NCBI GenBank assembly: GCA_900539155.1
Contig: UQBE01000011.1
Coordinates: forward strand, 1-49,367
Source of the DNA: an uncultured Porphyromonas sp.
Lineage (GTDB): Bacteria; Bacteroidota; Bacteroidia; Bacteroidales; Porphyromonadaceae
Direction: 5' to 3'
DNA: 49,367 nucleotides
Position numbers and translations under genes: made by a program. Shown piece after piece: positions 1 through 9,200 of the stretch; position 1 is the first letter of the stretch; every line of letters begins with the position of its first letter. Under the pieces are notes generated by a model. That model saw nothing but the letters and a program-made list of their open reading frames with translations, made no database searches and had not been told where the DNA came from.

Positions 1-584
1 ACCTTCTTCACCGCTAATGCCATCTTACGATAATGACCTTGCGAATGCCCCAGCTCTCCGACAGAGTAACATTGTAGGCAATCCAAGAAGTCTTCTTCAA
101 TCTGACTGAAAGCAATATCTGAGGTGTGGAACTTCTCCTCGATAAAGGCTCTCAGATGCTTTCGAATAGTAAAGTAACTATTCAGAGCTGTCGCCTTTAT
201 CTCGACACCCACCTTTTGCTTCATCTCTTCGAGCATTTGATCATATCGCTCCAAGAGGGTGATTTGGCTTTGCATACTACCTTGCAGTAACTCCTTGATG
301 TCAGTCGCTGTAAAGACAACTCCTCGCTCACAAAGGGTTTGATAAGCCGACTGCGCCGAGAGCAGCAAGCGCTCCAACTTGCCATTCGTTGCCACAGCTT
401 CACGGCTCTTGCCGTTCAGTCTGCTCTCACGAGCATTCCACAGCTTGGGGTCGCACGACAGCTTACAGCTGAACTGAGCGATGGTTCGCCCATAGGTTAT
501 CCGCCCCATAATCGGAGCTAGCCCCGACCTGTCCAATCCGCTCTTTTTGAGGTAGAGCAACACCTTCATTTTGTCTTTTTCCAT
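1..584 (-). CDS. Tyrosine recombinase/integrase, N-terminal part (runs off left edge)
   Basis: An open frame of 194 codons starts at ATG 584 (an in-frame TAA lies just upstream) and has no stop before base 1, so the C-terminal catalytic domain with the Arg/His/Tyr residues is outside the window. The start MEKDKMKVLLYLKKSGLD, the segment CKLSCDPKLWNARESRL and the later TALNSYFTIRKHLRAFIEEKF follow the Bacteroidetes integrase plan of an Arm-DNA-binding domain (about residues 5-90) and a SAM-like core-binding domain (about 105-194). Such proteins cut and rejoin DNA at attachment sites of integrative elements, or invert promoters. ATG 569 is an alternative start. The gene faces away from nspC, so a mobile element may end near here. 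The class call is firm; the type of element is unknown. Confidence 0.85.
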   Translation of the reverse strand, partial: MEKDKMKVLLYLKKSGLDRSGLAPIMGRITYGRTIAQFSCKLSCDPKLWNARESRLNGKSREAVATNGKLERLLLSAQSAYQTLCERGVVFTATDIKELLQGSMQSQITLLERYDQMLEEMKQKVGVEIKATALNSYFTIRKHLRAFIEEKFHTSDIAFSQIEEDFLDCLQCYSVGELGHSQGHYRKMALAVKK

Positions 585-607
585 ACGCTTCTGTTTTTAT
601 GGGCAAA

Positions 608-765
608 GTTACCCGTTACCGAAGCGTTCTCAGCTACGCAAAGCGTTGTATATCAGAGCAACAGCACCGCAATTGCAGAAAGTTCACTTACCGAAAATTC
701 TTCCGTCAGTTACCTACTCCTACCTCTTCGTTACCATTCCGAGAATGGGCTAACGATTTGGTAAC
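608..765. repeat. Iterated GTTACC motifs and a hairpin upstream of the integrase
   Basis: GTTACC occurs at 608-613, 615-620, 709-714 and 730-735, with the inverted copy GGTAAC at 760-765. TTACCGAA occurs at 616-623 and 689-696. A nested hairpin lies at 729-755 (CGTTA/TAACG outside CATTC/GAATG). Repeated short sites beside an integrase start could be arm-type recombinase or excisionase binding sites, but this is inference. I see no gene in 585-1127. Confidence 0.4.
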
Positions 766-884
766 GGAACTTCTGCACAAATCCACCTCTTTTGCACTTT
801 ACCCCGTAGTGCAAACCACAGAGATATCGTGCAAATTCCTCTCATTTCCATTTACTTACCCGCAATTCTCTCCCTAATGCCCTT

Positions 885-978
885 TCCCCTAATAGTTCCC
901 CAAATAGGGATTGAAGAGTTCCTCCCTAGGAACTAAAAAGTTCCACCGCAGGAACTGAAAAGTTCCAAGGCTGGAACC
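885..978. repeat. 22-bp tandem hairpin array A (AGTTCC/GGAACT)
   Basis: Units start at 885, 907, 929 and 951, exactly 22 bp apart. Across unit borders the arms AGTTCC and GGAACT face each other around 6-nt loops: 917-934 (loop TCCCTA), 939-956 (loop ACCGCA) and 961-978 (loop AAGGCT, last base pair lost). The first unit is degenerate. The array lies in the spacer before the nspC operon. See the other 22-bp arrays at 6081, 13965, 24258, 28122 and 37514. Confidence 0.8.
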
Positions 979-983
979 GTTGT

Positions 984-1001
984 GAGACTGTGGCATAATG
1001 G
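984..1001 (+). mobile_element. Degenerate single MITE end
   Basis: GAGACTGTGGCATAATGG matches the simple terminus of the MITE at 24188 (GAGACTGTTGCATAATAA) at 15 of 18 positions. No partner end was found nearby, so it is probably a relic or a chance match. Confidence 0.3.
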
Positions 1002-1058
1002 ACGACAAGCAGCTCCCCGAGGCGTAGGGCTCTCTCTAGAGCTAGCCAGCCACGATGA

Positions 1059-1082
1059 CGCAAGCGTACACTTGCGCTTTTT
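1059..1082 (+). terminator. Small hairpin followed by T-run
   Basis: CGCAAG (1059-1064) and CTTGCG (1071-1076) form a 6-bp stem with a 6-nt loop, followed by CTTTTT. The T-run overlaps the -33 box of the nspC promoter, so this could instead be an operator. Confidence 0.35.
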
Positions 1083-1111
1083 GGTGCTACTATTGCTATT
1101 TCGTACCTTTG
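1080..1111 (+). promoter_or_regulatory. Bacteroidetes-type promoter of the nspC operon
   Basis: TTTG at 1080-1083 and TACCTTTG at 1104-1111 with a 20-bp spacer match the sigma-ABfr consensus TTTG-N19-21-TAnnTTTG. The nspC ATG follows at 1128. Confidence 0.7.
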
Positions 1112-1127
1112 CAAGAGTTTAAGTACA

Positions 1128-2294
1128 ATGCTCCCTATGCAACCCCACAAGATAACCACACCCTATTACCTCCTAGAGGAGTCTCTCCTGAGACGCAACC
1201 TCGCGCTGATACAGTCCGTAGCAGAGCGGGCGGGCGTGGAGATTATCTTAGCCTTCAAGGCGTACGCCCTCTGGCGCACATTCCCCATATTTAAGGAGTA
1301 CATTCACGCTAGCACGGCCAGCTCGCCCTGGGAGGCTCGCCTAGGCTACGAGGAGATGGGAGCACCCGTGCATGCCTACACTCCAGCTTACAGCGAGGAC
1401 AACATAGCGGACTTCGTACGCTACAGTAGCCATATCACGCTCAATTCGCCCACCCAGTGGCAGCGCTTCGGACCCGCATCTTCCTACGCCGCTGAGCATA
1501 TCTCTTACGGCCTGCGACTAAACTTAGCCTACTCGCCTGTCAAGACGGAGATTTACAACCCCGCCATGCCAGGGACACGCTTCGGCGTGAGTGCCGAGAC
1601 GCTTCGACAGATGGAGCAAGAGGGTGCTTTGACAGGACTAGAGGGGGTGCATCTGCACGTCCTTTGCGAGGGTGATGATGAGCAGCTGGAGTCCGTGTTG
1701 GAGCGTCTCGAGGAGCGCTTTGGCTTTATCCTAAACAAGGTGCAGTGGCTCAACCTCGGGGGCGGACACTTGATGACGCATCGGGAGTACGATACGGAGC
1801 ATCTGGTGGCGTTGCTACGCGCTTTCCGTGAGCGGCACCCGAACCTGCGAATTATTATGGAGCCGGGCAGTGCTTTCGCTTGGCAGACGGGCGACCTCTA
1901 CGCTCAGGTGGTGGACATTGTCACCAACGACGACATCAAGACGGCGATTATGAACGTCTCCTTCGCCTGCCACATGCCTGACTGTCTTGAGATGCCTTAC
2001 CACCCAGTCGTGGAGGGAGCGACACAGTGCGACACGCCCGAGGCTGGCACGTACAGCTACCGCCTAGGGGGCAATAGCTGTCTGAGTGGCGACTATATGG
2101 GCTACTGGACCTTCGACCATCCGCTGGAGATTGGAGAGACGCTCGTCCTCAAGGATATGCTACACTACACGACAGTCAAGACGAACATGTTCAACGGTGT
2201 ACAGCATCCCGCCATTGCGCTGCGTCATCTCGACGGCTCCGTGGAGACGCTCCGTAGCTTTGACTATTTGGACTACAAGTCTCGCATGGACTAA
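1128..2294 (+). CDS. nspC: Carboxynorspermidine decarboxylase
   Basis: This fold-type III PLP enzyme decarboxylates carboxynorspermidine (and usually carboxyspermidine) in the cytoplasm, the last step of the alternative polyamine pathway. The 388-residue length is normal for NspC. Visible family marks are the PLP lysine in ILAFKAYALW (about K44), the Gly-rich NLGGGHLMT for phosphate binding, IMEPGSAF, and the C-terminal NSCLSGDYMG with the conserved Cys and Asp. ATG 1128 lies 17 bases after the -7 box; ATG 1137 is an alternative. It is the first gene of an operon with ftsY, rimO and the HU/LysM gene. The dehydrogenase that makes its substrate is not in the window. Confidence 0.93.
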   Translation: MLPMQPHKITTPYYLLEESLLRRNLALIQSVAERAGVEIILAFKAYALWRTFPIFKEYIHASTASSPWEARLGYEEMGAPVHAYTPAYSEDNIADFVRYSSHITLNSPTQWQRFGPASSYAAEHISYGLRLNLAYSPVKTEIYNPAMPGTRFGVSAETLRQMEQEGALTGLEGVHLHVLCEGDDEQLESVLERLEERFGFILNKVQWLNLGGGHLMTHREYDTEHLVALLRAFRERHPNLRIIMEPGSAFAWQTGDLYAQVVDIVTNDDIKTAIMNVSFACHMPDCLEMPYHPVVEGATQCDTPEAGTYSYRLGGNSCLSGDYMGYWTFDHPLEIGETLVLKDMLHYTTVKTNMFNGVQHPAIALRHLDGSVETLRSFDYLDYKSRMD

Positions 2295-2323
2295 TCATTT
2301 AACCTAGAAGAAAGAGACCAACT

Positions 2324-3283
2324 ATGGGACTATTCGGACTATTCTCAAAGAAGAAAAAAGAGACACTCGACACAGGTCTGGAAAAGAGCAAGACCTCGAT
2401 GGTAGACAAGCTGACTCGTGCCGTAGCTGGCAAGAGCAAGGTCGATGATGCCATCCTCGACGACCTAGAGGATATCCTCGTGACGAGTGACGTGGGCGTG
2501 GACACGACGCTCAAAATCATCAAGCGTATCGAAGAGCGTGTGGCTCGAGACAAATATGTCGGCACGAGCGAGCTCAAAAGCATCCTGCGTGATGAAGTCG
2601 CGGCACTCCTTGCGGAGAATGGCACGACCGATGGGGAGAGCTTCACACTCCCCGCAGATGCGCACCCCTACGTCATCATGGTGGTCGGTGTCAACGGTGT
2701 GGGCAAGACAACCACCATCGGCAAGCTCGCCTATCAGTTCAAGCAGCAGGGCAAGCGCATTGTACTGGGCGCTGCAGACACCTTCCGTGCAGCTGCCATC
2801 GAGCAACTAGAGATATGGGGAGAGCGCGTCGGCGTGCCAGTCATCAAGCAGCAGATGGGCTCGGACCCCGCTTCGGTAGCCTTCGACACGCTACAGTCAG
2901 CTGTGGCACAAGATGCCGACGTGGTCATCATCGATACCGCTGGCCGTCTACACAACCAGGTGAGCCTGATGAACGAGCTCTCTAAAATCAAGCGTGTCAT
3001 GGCAAAGGTAGTTCCCGACGCCCCACACGAAGTACTTCTCGTCCTCGACGGCTCTACGGGTCAGAATGCCTTCGAGCAGGCGAAGCAGTTTACCGCAGCC
3101 ACCGATGTCTCTGCGCTTGCCATCACGAAGCTCGATGGCACGGCAAAGGGCGGTGTCGTCATCGGCATCTCAGACCAGTTTAAGGTACCGGTCAAGTATA
3201 TCGGACTCGGCGAGAAGATTGAGGACCTGCAAGTCTTTCGCAAGCGTGAGTTCGTCGACTCCATATTTGGCGATGAGCTTTAG
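2324..3283 (+). CDS. ftsY: Signal recognition particle receptor FtsY
   Basis: FtsY is the membrane-associated SRP GTPase that receives ribosome-nascent chain complexes from Ffh and hands them to SecYEG. The protein has 319 residues: a short basic N-terminus (GLFSKKKKE) instead of the long acidic A domain of enterobacteria, an N helical bundle (about 20-100), then the G domain with P-loop GVNGVGKTTT (about 122), DTAGRLH (about 203) and the TKLDGTAKGG guanine-specificity motif (about 267). It follows nspC by 29 bases and precedes rimO by 18, so it is operonic. No anomalies are seen. Confidence 0.97.
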   Translation: MGLFGLFSKKKKETLDTGLEKSKTSMVDKLTRAVAGKSKVDDAILDDLEDILVTSDVGVDTTLKIIKRIEERVARDKYVGTSELKSILRDEVAALLAENGTTDGESFTLPADAHPYVIMVVGVNGVGKTTTIGKLAYQFKQQGKRIVLGAADTFRAAAIEQLEIWGERVGVPVIKQQMGSDPASVAFDTLQSAVAQDADVVIIDTAGRLHNQVSLMNELSKIKRVMAKVVPDAPHEVLLVLDGSTGQNAFEQAKQFTAATDVSALAITKLDGTAKGGVVIGISDQFKVPVKYIGLGEKIEDLQVFRKREFVDSIFGDEL

Positions 3284-3301
3284 TCCAGTAGCAGCTCTGC
3301 G

Positions 3302-4633
3302 ATGATTGCCAACCAAATAGATGTCATCAGTCTAGGGTGCTCTAAGAACCTCGTCGACTCCGATGCACTCATGCATCGGCTCGCTCAGTACGGCTACACG
3401 CTACAGCACGACCCCGAGGAGCTGACCGGCGAGATAGCCGTCGTCAATACTTGCGGCTTCATACAGGCAGCTCAGGAGGAGTCGATCAACCTCATCCTCT
3501 CTCTCATTCAGGCAAAGAAGGAGGGTCGCATCCGGGCTGTCTACGTGATGGGCTGCCTGGGCGAGCGCTTTCGTGAGGAGCTAACTGCCGAGCTCCCCGA
3601 GGTGGACAAGATCTATGGCAAGTATGACTGGAAGCAACTCATCACCGACCTAGGGCCGGCCCCTGGGGCAGACGACGTTACGTCTCTATCCTACCGAACG
3701 CCTCCGCCTAGCGTCACACCACCACACTACAGCTATATCAAAATCTCCGAGGGATGCGACCGCACCTGCTCTTACTGCGCCATCCCGCTTATCACTGGGC
3801 CTCATCACTCCCGTCCCATGGAGGAGATAGTCCGAGAGGTCGAGACACGCGTCGCCACAGGCTGTCGGGAGTTTCAGATCATCGCTCAGGATAGCACTTA
3901 TTATGGTGTAGACCTTTACCAAAAGCAAGCCATAGCTCCCCTACTGGACCGCCTAGCTCAGGTAAAAGGCGTTCACTGGCTCAGACTACACTACGCCTAT
4001 CCGAACCACTTCCCCCTTGCGTTGCTAGATGTGATGGCACAGCATGACAACATCTGCAAGTACCTCGACCTCGCGCTCCAGCACAGCAGCAACCATATGC
4101 TCCAGCTGATGCGTCGGCAGATAACCCGTGAGGAGACCATTGCCCTACTAGAGCGCATTCGCGAGCAAGTGCCCGGCATCGCCCTGCGCACCACTATGAT
4201 GGTAGGTCATCCAGGAGAGACGGACGAAGACTTTGCCGATCTCCTCGACTTCGTCAGCCAGATGCGCTTCGATCGGCTCGGAGCTTTCCAATACTCACAC
4301 GAGGAGGGCACCTATGCCTACAAGCATTACCAAGATGACGTGCCGCCAGAGGTCAAGCAGGAGCGCTACGATGCCCTAATGTCTCTCCAAGCAACCATCT
4401 CCGCCAGCATCAATAGCCGTAGGGTCGGCACCACACTGGAGGTAGTCGTTGACCGTGAGGAAGAGGACTACTACGTCGGGCGCACCCAGTACGACTCTCC
4501 CGAGGTAGACGGCGAAGTAATCCTCAGCAGCGACAGTCCGCTACGTGTCGGCTCCTTCTACCGAGCCGAGATCACAGGCGTTGAGGAGTACGACCTCATC
4601 GCAACTACATCCCCAGAGCATCTCATCCTATGA
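3302..4633 (+). CDS. rimO: Ribosomal protein S12 methylthiotransferase RimO
   Basis: RimO is a radical-SAM enzyme that adds a methylthio group to the conserved aspartate of ribosomal protein S12. All parts are present in 443 residues: the UPF0004 domain with three cluster cysteines (SLGCSKN at C13, NTCGF at about C51, MGCLGE at about C85), the radical-SAM motif CDRTCSYCAIP (C152, C156, C159), and a C-terminal TRAM domain (about 375-443). The start SLGCSKNLVDS distinguishes RimO from MiaB. It overlaps the next gene by 4 bases (ATGA), which suggests translational coupling. Confidence 0.96.
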   Translation: MIANQIDVISLGCSKNLVDSDALMHRLAQYGYTLQHDPEELTGEIAVVNTCGFIQAAQEESINLILSLIQAKKEGRIRAVYVMGCLGERFREELTAELPEVDKIYGKYDWKQLITDLGPAPGADDVTSLSYRTPPPSVTPPHYSYIKISEGCDRTCSYCAIPLITGPHHSRPMEEIVREVETRVATGCREFQIIAQDSTYYGVDLYQKQAIAPLLDRLAQVKGVHWLRLHYAYPNHFPLALLDVMAQHDNICKYLDLALQHSSNHMLQLMRRQITREETIALLERIREQVPGIALRTTMMVGHPGETDEDFADLLDFVSQMRFDRLGAFQYSHEEGTYAYKHYQDDVPPEVKQERYDALMSLQATISASINSRRVGTTLEVVVDREEEDYYVGRTQYDSPEVDGEVILSSDSPLRVGSFYRAEITGVEEYDLIATTSPEHLIL

Positions 4634-5952
4634 TTACGACCGAACAGTGGCTCCTAGAAGTCGCCGAGCAGAGCCAGCTCGCACAGACCACCTGCCAGCA
4701 ACTATGGAGCGACCTCACATCGCTACTCATCGGACGACTCACACAGGGGAGCACCACTCATATGCGTAGCGTCGGCCTCTGGTCTGCGGAGAGTAGCAGT
4801 GCCTTGATCGCTCTGCTACCTAGTGGTGAGCGCTACTTGATGCCTCCGCGCGTGATGCCACGCATCACCAACCAAGAGCAACCGCTCTCTGCCGAGGAGC
4901 TTGGCGAACTCCTAGCAAAAGGGGCAACCCAGATACCGCAGACCATCCAAAGCTTCTACACCAGTGTCACGAAGCTCTTTGAGATGCACGAGCGGCTCGG
5001 TCACACCCTCGAGTGGGCTTCACTAGGCACCTTTGCCCCACAGCCCATAAGTGGAACAGGTGAGGACGATGCGACCAGCTACGCCTTCACCCCTTCCGAC
5101 GAATTGCTCCGACAGGTCAACAAACCCTTTGAGATGTTTGCCCCCACACTGCTCAAGGAGGGGGTTCACTGGCCCGATGTCAAGGAGCAGCCAGCCGAAA
5201 GCCTAGAGCAGGCTTACCCGACCATCATCTCTAGCCGTATCGCCGAGAGTGCAGACGTACCCCAACCAGTGGCCACTCCGCCCGCTTGGACGCCTCAGTC
5301 CCAAGCCGAAGCTCCCGCGACGCCACCGCCTTTCAACGAGCCAAAGGTTGAGGAGACTACTCCGCCACCTCCCCCAACGGGCGAAAGCAACAAGGCCGAA
5401 GTCCTTGCTCCCACGCCACCACCTTATCGAAGAGAGGAGCCACAAGAGAGCGAGCCCGCCCCTGTGGAGCGGAAGAACCGCAGGCTGTGGCTTTGGATTG
5501 TTATCCCACTAGTCGCTGTCCTACTGATGGCACTACTGCTGTGGTTCTTCGTCTTCAGCAGAGCAGAGAGGACGCAGGGCCCAGTCGCCACGCCACCGCC
5601 TAGCATCACAGCACCCGTCGAAGAGACTCCGACGATAGACACCGTCGCTCCCATCGATAGCGTCGCACCGCCTGCCGACACCACTGCTCAGCCGGAGATT
5701 CTCACCACCGTGACCCTCGGCAATGGCGACTATCTGGCGCGCTATGCCCGTCGCTACCTAGGTCGTAGTGAGTACTGGATCTACATCTACCTAGCCAATA
5801 AGGAGCAAATCGAGGACCCCGACAATATTCCCCTCGGCACGGAAATCAAGATACCCACACCTCAGAGCGTAGGCATCACCGGCAACGAGGAGACCGACCT
5901 CGCCGAGGCAAAGCGCCTCACTCGCGAGTACTACAGCCACACCGCACACTAA
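4630..5952 (+). CDS. HU-like domain, membrane helix and LysM domain protein
   Basis: The protein has three visible parts in 440 residues. Residues 1-80 resemble an HU/IHF-type fold (helical start, two strands, then GERYLMPPRVMPRI where HU has its DNA-binding arm). A proline-rich linker spans about 190-280. A single membrane helix (LWLWIVIPLVAVLLMALLLW, about 286-308) is preceded by basic ERKNRR, so the N-terminus should be cytoplasmic. After an acidic Thr/Pro linker comes a LysM-like domain (GDYLARYARRYLG...IPLGTEIKIP, about 358-410), expected in the periplasm on peptidoglycan. It overlaps rimO by 4 bases. A role linking nucleoid to cell wall is inference. The HU assignment is moderate, the helix and LysM good. 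Confidence 0.75.
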   Translation: MITTEQWLLEVAEQSQLAQTTCQQLWSDLTSLLIGRLTQGSTTHMRSVGLWSAESSSALIALLPSGERYLMPPRVMPRITNQEQPLSAEELGELLAKGATQIPQTIQSFYTSVTKLFEMHERLGHTLEWASLGTFAPQPISGTGEDDATSYAFTPSDELLRQVNKPFEMFAPTLLKEGVHWPDVKEQPAESLEQAYPTIISSRIAESADVPQPVATPPAWTPQSQAEAPATPPPFNEPKVEETTPPPPPTGESNKAEVLAPTPPPYRREEPQESEPAPVERKNRRLWLWIVIPLVAVLLMALLLWFFVFSRAERTQGPVATPPPSITAPVEETPTIDTVAPIDSVAPPADTTAQPEILTTVTLGNGDYLARYARRYLGRSEYWIYIYLANKEQIEDPDNIPLGTEIKIPTPQSVGITGNEETDLAEAKRLTREYYSHTAH

Positions 5953-6025
5953 GTGCCGTAATCCCCCCACAGCTAAATCTGTAGCTATACACAGCTAGCC
6001 TCCTAATACAGACACTTCTTACCCG

Positions 6026-6066
6026 AGGTAGGTCAGGTAGCATCCGCATCCTGACCTACCTTTTTC
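6026..6066 (+). terminator. Rho-independent terminator of the nspC operon
   Basis: AGGTAGGTCAGG (6026-6037) pairs perfectly with CCTGACCTACCT (6050-6061) around a 12-nt loop, followed by a T-run and a T-rich stretch. Confidence 0.9.
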
Positions 6067-6080
6067 TCTTTTCTTTCCAA

Positions 6081-6154
6081 ACAACTATAGTTTCATCGGG
6101 GTGAAACTCCAGTTTCACGGGGAAGAAACTCTAGTTTCATAGGCAAGAAACTGG
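6081..6154. repeat. 22-bp tandem hairpin array B (AGTTTC/GAAACT)
   Basis: Units start at 6081, 6103 and 6125, with a fourth beginning at 6147, all exactly 22 bp apart. Three stems AGTTTC/GAAACT face each other around 8-nt loops ATCGGGGT, ACGGGGAA and ATAGGCAA; every stem is perfect while the loops vary. It lies between the terminator at 6026 and the promoter of the macroglobulin gene. Confidence 0.8.
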
Positions 6155-6184
6155 CGAGCATTCTGGAGGAGACGGTCGCTGGCT

Positions 6185-6216
6185 CTTGCGGATTCGTTTC
6201 TTTTCGAGTAACTTCG
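6185..6216 (+). promoter_or_regulatory. Possible promoter of the macroglobulin gene
   Basis: CTTG (6185-6188), a 20-bp spacer and TAACTTCG (6209-6216) are a one-off match at each box to the Bacteroidetes consensus. The start codon at 6243 lies 26 bases downstream. Confidence 0.35.
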
Positions 6217-6242
6217 GGGTATCAAAGAAACGTGATTGTATT

Positions 6243-9200
6243 ATGAGACTTCGCACCACACTATGTCTATTGTTTGCCACTTTACTATCTGTCACTATGA
6301 CCATGGCACAGCAACCAGCCAAATCTAGCCAAGCTCTCTACAAGGAGCTACAGGAATTACAGAAGAAGCGTCTGCCGACGCAGACGCTCTCCTGCGCTGA
6401 GCGACTCGCCACTCAGGCTCTCCGTGAGGGCAATCTCTACTACACCATCGAGGCTCTGGAGGCGCACAAGACGGCTCTCCAGAGACTGGACTACAACCGT
6501 CTGCTGGAGCAGTTTCCCCTACTCCACACCACATGGCAAGGACGAGATAAGCTGTCGGTGCGGGATCAGCGCTTCCTCGCTCTATACATAGCGAATCAGT
6601 ATATCAATCGAGGCTACAATCAGCGCCTGAGGTCAGAGGGACTAAGCCTCACGACCCAAGAGCAAGACAGTGTCACGCCTCGCTACTGGAGTGAGGCGGA
6701 CTATCTGAAAGCTATTGATCCATTGCTGGAGATAGCTTTCGCTCCCAGTGCTGAACTCTACAAGGTGATGCCACGACAAGAGGCGAAGCAGCTACCCGAT
6801 GCGCTTTACGCTAATCGCCTTCCCGAAGAGGGTAACTATACGTTTATAAGCCACCTGCTGAAGGCTCTACCCCTCTCCCAGTTGCAGAGGCTAGAGCAGC
6901 AAGTCGGACGCACACAAACTTGGTCGGATCGGATCGGTGCGCTCATAACGGAAGATCAACTCCAGCAAGCAGACGAGGGGGCTAGGCTCTACGCCCTTTA
7001 CCAAGCGGTAACCCTCGAGGAGACAACCCGTGGCACAGCTTCCAGTACCGTAGCGAAGCAATTAGAGGGCTTACTCAAGCAGAGTCAGCAGATGCACCTT
7101 GAGTCGATGGAGATCTACAAGCGACTCTTCCACTACTACTATGCCAACGGCTCTGACCCTCTGCGTGCTTACCACTTCATCACGCCTTACCTGGAGTGGC
7201 TAGACAAGCAGGGCAAGTACCCTGAGTTCTGTAAGGGGATCCGCCGACAACTCTTTACCCCACATCTAAATATCTTCTTCCCTAACTTTATTTTAGCTGA
7301 CCATCTAGGGTTTGTAGAGCTTCAAATGAGCAATGTGGAGCGACTAGAGCTAAAGCTCTTTGCGCTTACGCCACAAGACGCTATCAAGGCGGAAGGACAA
7401 ACTATTCCCGAGCAAGCTAAGCTCGTCTGGAGTCACACATATCAGGGGAAGCAAGGTTTGGAGGCGATGGTGCTACAGTGTGACTCGATAGAGCTCCCCA
7501 CCCTACCAACGGGACACTATCGCCTGCAAGCGGTCGCTCATCACACGACAGAGGCACAACAAGTAGAGTATATAAAAAAGACCAATACAACTATCCACGA
7601 CTGCACCATAAGCGACCTATGGACGCTGGATCTAGGCAACGGAACAACTCAACTGCTGAATGCCCTTACAGGGCAAGCGCAAACGGCACCCATACAGCTG
7701 TGGAGCTATGGAGACAAGCGCTCAGGGTGGCACTCGAACTATAAGCCTACACTGGACAAGATTGGCGAGCGAACACCCGACAAGCTCGGTATCTTTGCAA
7801 CACCTCGGCCGGCGAAGCGAGAGCGTGCTGTCGCTTTACTCATGGAGAGTGCAGACCATCGGTTGCTCTTGCCCTTATGTGACCATTGGTATGGCTACCG
7901 TGGCGAGGGCGGTTCGTTTCAGCTATCCAAGACGTTAAGCACGGCACTCCTACAGACCGATAGAAGTATCTACGAGCTGGGTGATGAAATTCAGCTTTAC
8001 GCTGTCGCTTACCGAAGGGGCTACGACCCGAAGCAAGCGACGGTGCTGCCCAAGCTTGACCTGACCATCGAGCTACACTCGCCACAGGGCGACACGATCG
8101 ACTCTATCATAGTCCAGACTGATCAGTGGGGACGTCTTCATACGACCCTCCAGCTGCCCAAAGAGGCGATGACGGGCGGCTACACCATTGAGGTCTCTTG
8201 TGATAGCGATCTAGATGATTTCGACGAATATGAGACAACCATTCATGTAGCGGAGTATAAGCGTCCGAGCTTTGAGGGCGCCTTGACCCTGCCCGAGGTG
8301 GCGATGAAGCTGGAAGACACGATCTCCGTCCGTGGCTCTGCGATGACTTACAGCGGCTATCCGCTCGCAGAGGCTTCTATAACCTACAGCGTGACGGGAA
8401 GCTATAGAAACTGGTGGTTCGGTGAGGATGTTCCCGATCAATTACTCACCTCTGGCACGCTCCAGGTCAATGAGCAGGATGGAAGCTTTGAGTTTCCTAT
8501 TACCCTCTCAGACTTACGCACCGAGGCTATGCGTCAGAACCCGCAGCCTTGGAGCCTACACACCTACCATATAGAGGTAACCATCACGGCGCCTAGTGGC
8601 GAGACGCAGCGACTAGAGCGATCTATTTGGATCGGCTCGACACCTGTATCTATGGAGTACAAGGGGGCAAAGACCTTCTTCAAGGAGGGGGCAGAGACTT
8701 TTACCATTCGTGTGACCAACGATGACGAAGCTCCCATAGCCACGATGCTAGAGCTACGACTCACCTCGCTCGCTGATACGACAAGCTCTTGGTCGGTGGA
8801 GGTGCCAGCCAACGAGAAGCAGCACCTGCCCGCTGAGTGGCTTCGACTACCTTCGGGTTCCTACCGCTTGACTTACATTTACCACGATAAGACGGGCGAA
8901 ACGCTAAAGGAAGAGCAAGAGATTGTCCTCTTTGCAGAGCGTGACAAGCATCTACCGATACAGAATACGCTCTGGGCAGCTTCGCCTTCGGAGGAATATC
9001 CACGAGGTGGCGCACCTACGATATACTATGCCAGCAATGAGAGCCAGCAGTCAATCTACTATGTCATCAATACTATAGGTCAGCCCGCTATCTACGGACA
9101 GCTTCCCACACTTCCCGCCCAACAGGTGGGACGCTGGCAACCGAAGCTTCCCAAGAGTGTCGACCCCAAGGGGCAGATCTGCATAGAGCTGTACTGCGTA

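Noticed and set aside
599..877. Open frame of 92 codons upstream of nspC
   Set aside because: No protein-like pattern and no promoter; it covers the GTTACC cluster. Treated as non-coding.
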